Shown: piece after piece, positions 24,094 through 24,651 of the stretch | How positions within the stretch are numbered: position 1 is the first letter of the stretch | Layout of the letters: each line of letters begins with the position of its first letter | Assembly: GCA_002390455.1 (NCBI GenBank) | Contig: DGPN01000001.1 | Location: 405 to 25,055 of the forward strand | From: Flavobacteriaceae bacterium UBA4439 | GTDB taxonomy: Bacteria > Bacteroidota > Bacteroidia > Flavobacteriales > Flavobacteriaceae | DNA: 24,651 nt | Reading direction: 5' to 3' | Program-made: the position numbers and the translations under genes | The notes under the pieces: model-generated | Databases searched by the model: none | The model's input: only the letters and a program-made list of their open reading frames with translations | What the model was told of the DNA's origin: nothing

Positions 24094-24651
24094 ATGAGAA
24101 CATTTTATTCCATGCGGTTTTTTTATTGCTTTATTTTTTTCAGCCCACTACTTTCCGCTCAATATAACTTTCAAATCCTTGAGTTAAGAATGCGTCAATT
24201 TGTCGCTGAAAAGGAATTGGTAGGCTTTCAAACCATGATCATAAAAGAAGAGAAAGTGGTTCATTACGATAACTACGGCTTTTCTGATATAGAGCAGGAA
24301 AAACCTCTTCAAGACAACAGTATCTTTAGAATTGCATCCATTACCAAGTGCATTGTTGCTGTTGGAATTATGAAACTCTACGACAAGGGCTATTTCAAAT
24401 TGGAGGATCCAATAGGGCAGTACATTCCCGAATACAAAAACCCAATGGTTTACCAACCAGATGGTTCGCTCAGCCCTGCATCCAACCCCATTAGAATCAT
24501 AGATATTTTACGGCATACCACCGGTATTGGTAAATACTATCCTTTTTTAAGAGAACAGTACAATGAGTTAAAAAGCAATCCATCCTATGATTTAAAAACT
24601 GAAATCATGCGAATGAGTAAAATTCCTTTGGCTGCAGATCCTGGAACCCAA
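24094..24651 (+). CDS. Beta-lactamase-family serine hydrolase (3' end outside the window)
   Basis: From the ATG at 24094 an open frame of 186 codons runs to the window edge. The N-terminus is hydrophobic (FFYCFIFFSPLLSA-Q, cleavage near residue 22), predicting export. The region FRIASITKCIVAVGIMKLYDKGYFKLEDPIG contains the SxxK motif (Ser82-Ile-Thr-Lys85) of class C beta-lactamases, DD-peptidases and family VIII esterases, followed by RIIDILRHTTGIG, equivalent to the usual LLTHTSGL. The second motif (YxN) should appear beyond the edge. Such proteins in Bacteroidota are mostly esterases or peptidases rather than drug resistance enzymes. It follows the susD terminator, so it probably has its own promoter; whether it belongs to the PUL cannot be told. 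Confidence 0.85.
   Translation, partial: MRTFYSMRFFYCFIFFSPLLSAQYNFQILELRMRQFVAEKELVGFQTMIIKEEKVVHYDNYGFSDIEQEKPLQDNSIFRIASITKCIVAVGIMKLYDKGYFKLEDPIGQYIPEYKNPMVYQPDGSLSPASNPIRIIDILRHTTGIGKYYPFLREQYNELKSNPSYDLKTEIMRMSKIPLAADPGTQ

Noticed and set aside
1..24651. Mobile elements, tRNA/rRNA genes, CRISPR arrays
   Set aside because: No transposase or integrase motifs, no terminal inverted repeats, no regularly spaced repeats and no tRNA-like cloverleaf were seen in reading both strands.

Overview
The window looks like chromosomal DNA of a Bacteroidota bacterium, most likely a marine Flavobacteriaceae. It is AT-rich, carries a SusC/SusD pair, its promoters show the Bacteroidota -7 form TAnnTTTG, starts lack Shine-Dalgarno sequences, and many exported proteins have lipoprotein signals. 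Nearly all of it (about 1.6-24.0 kb) is one sulfatase-rich polysaccharide utilization locus (PUL).

Layout. Left flank (1-1570, minus strand): a partial MscS-type channel, a DUF2911 protein and a small zinc-ribbon protein, probably outside the PUL. Unit C (1629-6108, minus): metallophosphatase, SASA-type esterase and GH78-like alpha-L-rhamnosidase, closed upstream by a terminator at 6142-6180. Unit B (6200-9166, minus): a Tat-exported Gfo/Idh/MocA oxidoreductase and a DUF6807-DUF1080 fusion lipoprotein. Unit A (9297-15694, minus): tandem DUF1080 protein, sulfatase, GH28 and sulfatase, tightly packed. Plus strand (15778-24008): two more sulfatases, then SusC and SusD, ending at a strong terminator (24031-24066). 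A beta-lactamase-family serine hydrolase starts at 24094 and runs off the window.

How the genes may work together (inference). SusC/SusD bind and import oligosaccharides. Four S1 sulfatases and one SASA esterase remove sulfate and acyl groups, and GH78 and GH28 enzymes cut rhamnoside and uronide-type linkages. This suggests a sulfated polymer containing rhamnose and uronic acid, such as an ulvan- or rhamnan-like glycan. No polysaccharide lyase, regulator, formylglycine-generating enzyme or sugar catabolic gene is in view, so the substrate is not proven.

The two most interesting points are these. First, the exported oxidoreductase sits with three DUF1080 domains, the set known for oxidation to 3-keto-glycosides followed by bond cleavage, here inside a sulfatase PUL. 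Second, a 13-bp near-palindrome, GTGTGCGYACACG, occurs exactly three times, at 9201, 15716 and 19049. Each copy lies next to a Bacteroidota -7 box, in front of unit B, in the divergent unit A/sulfatase promoter region, and in front of susC. This looks like a shared operator that ties the PUL into one regulon.
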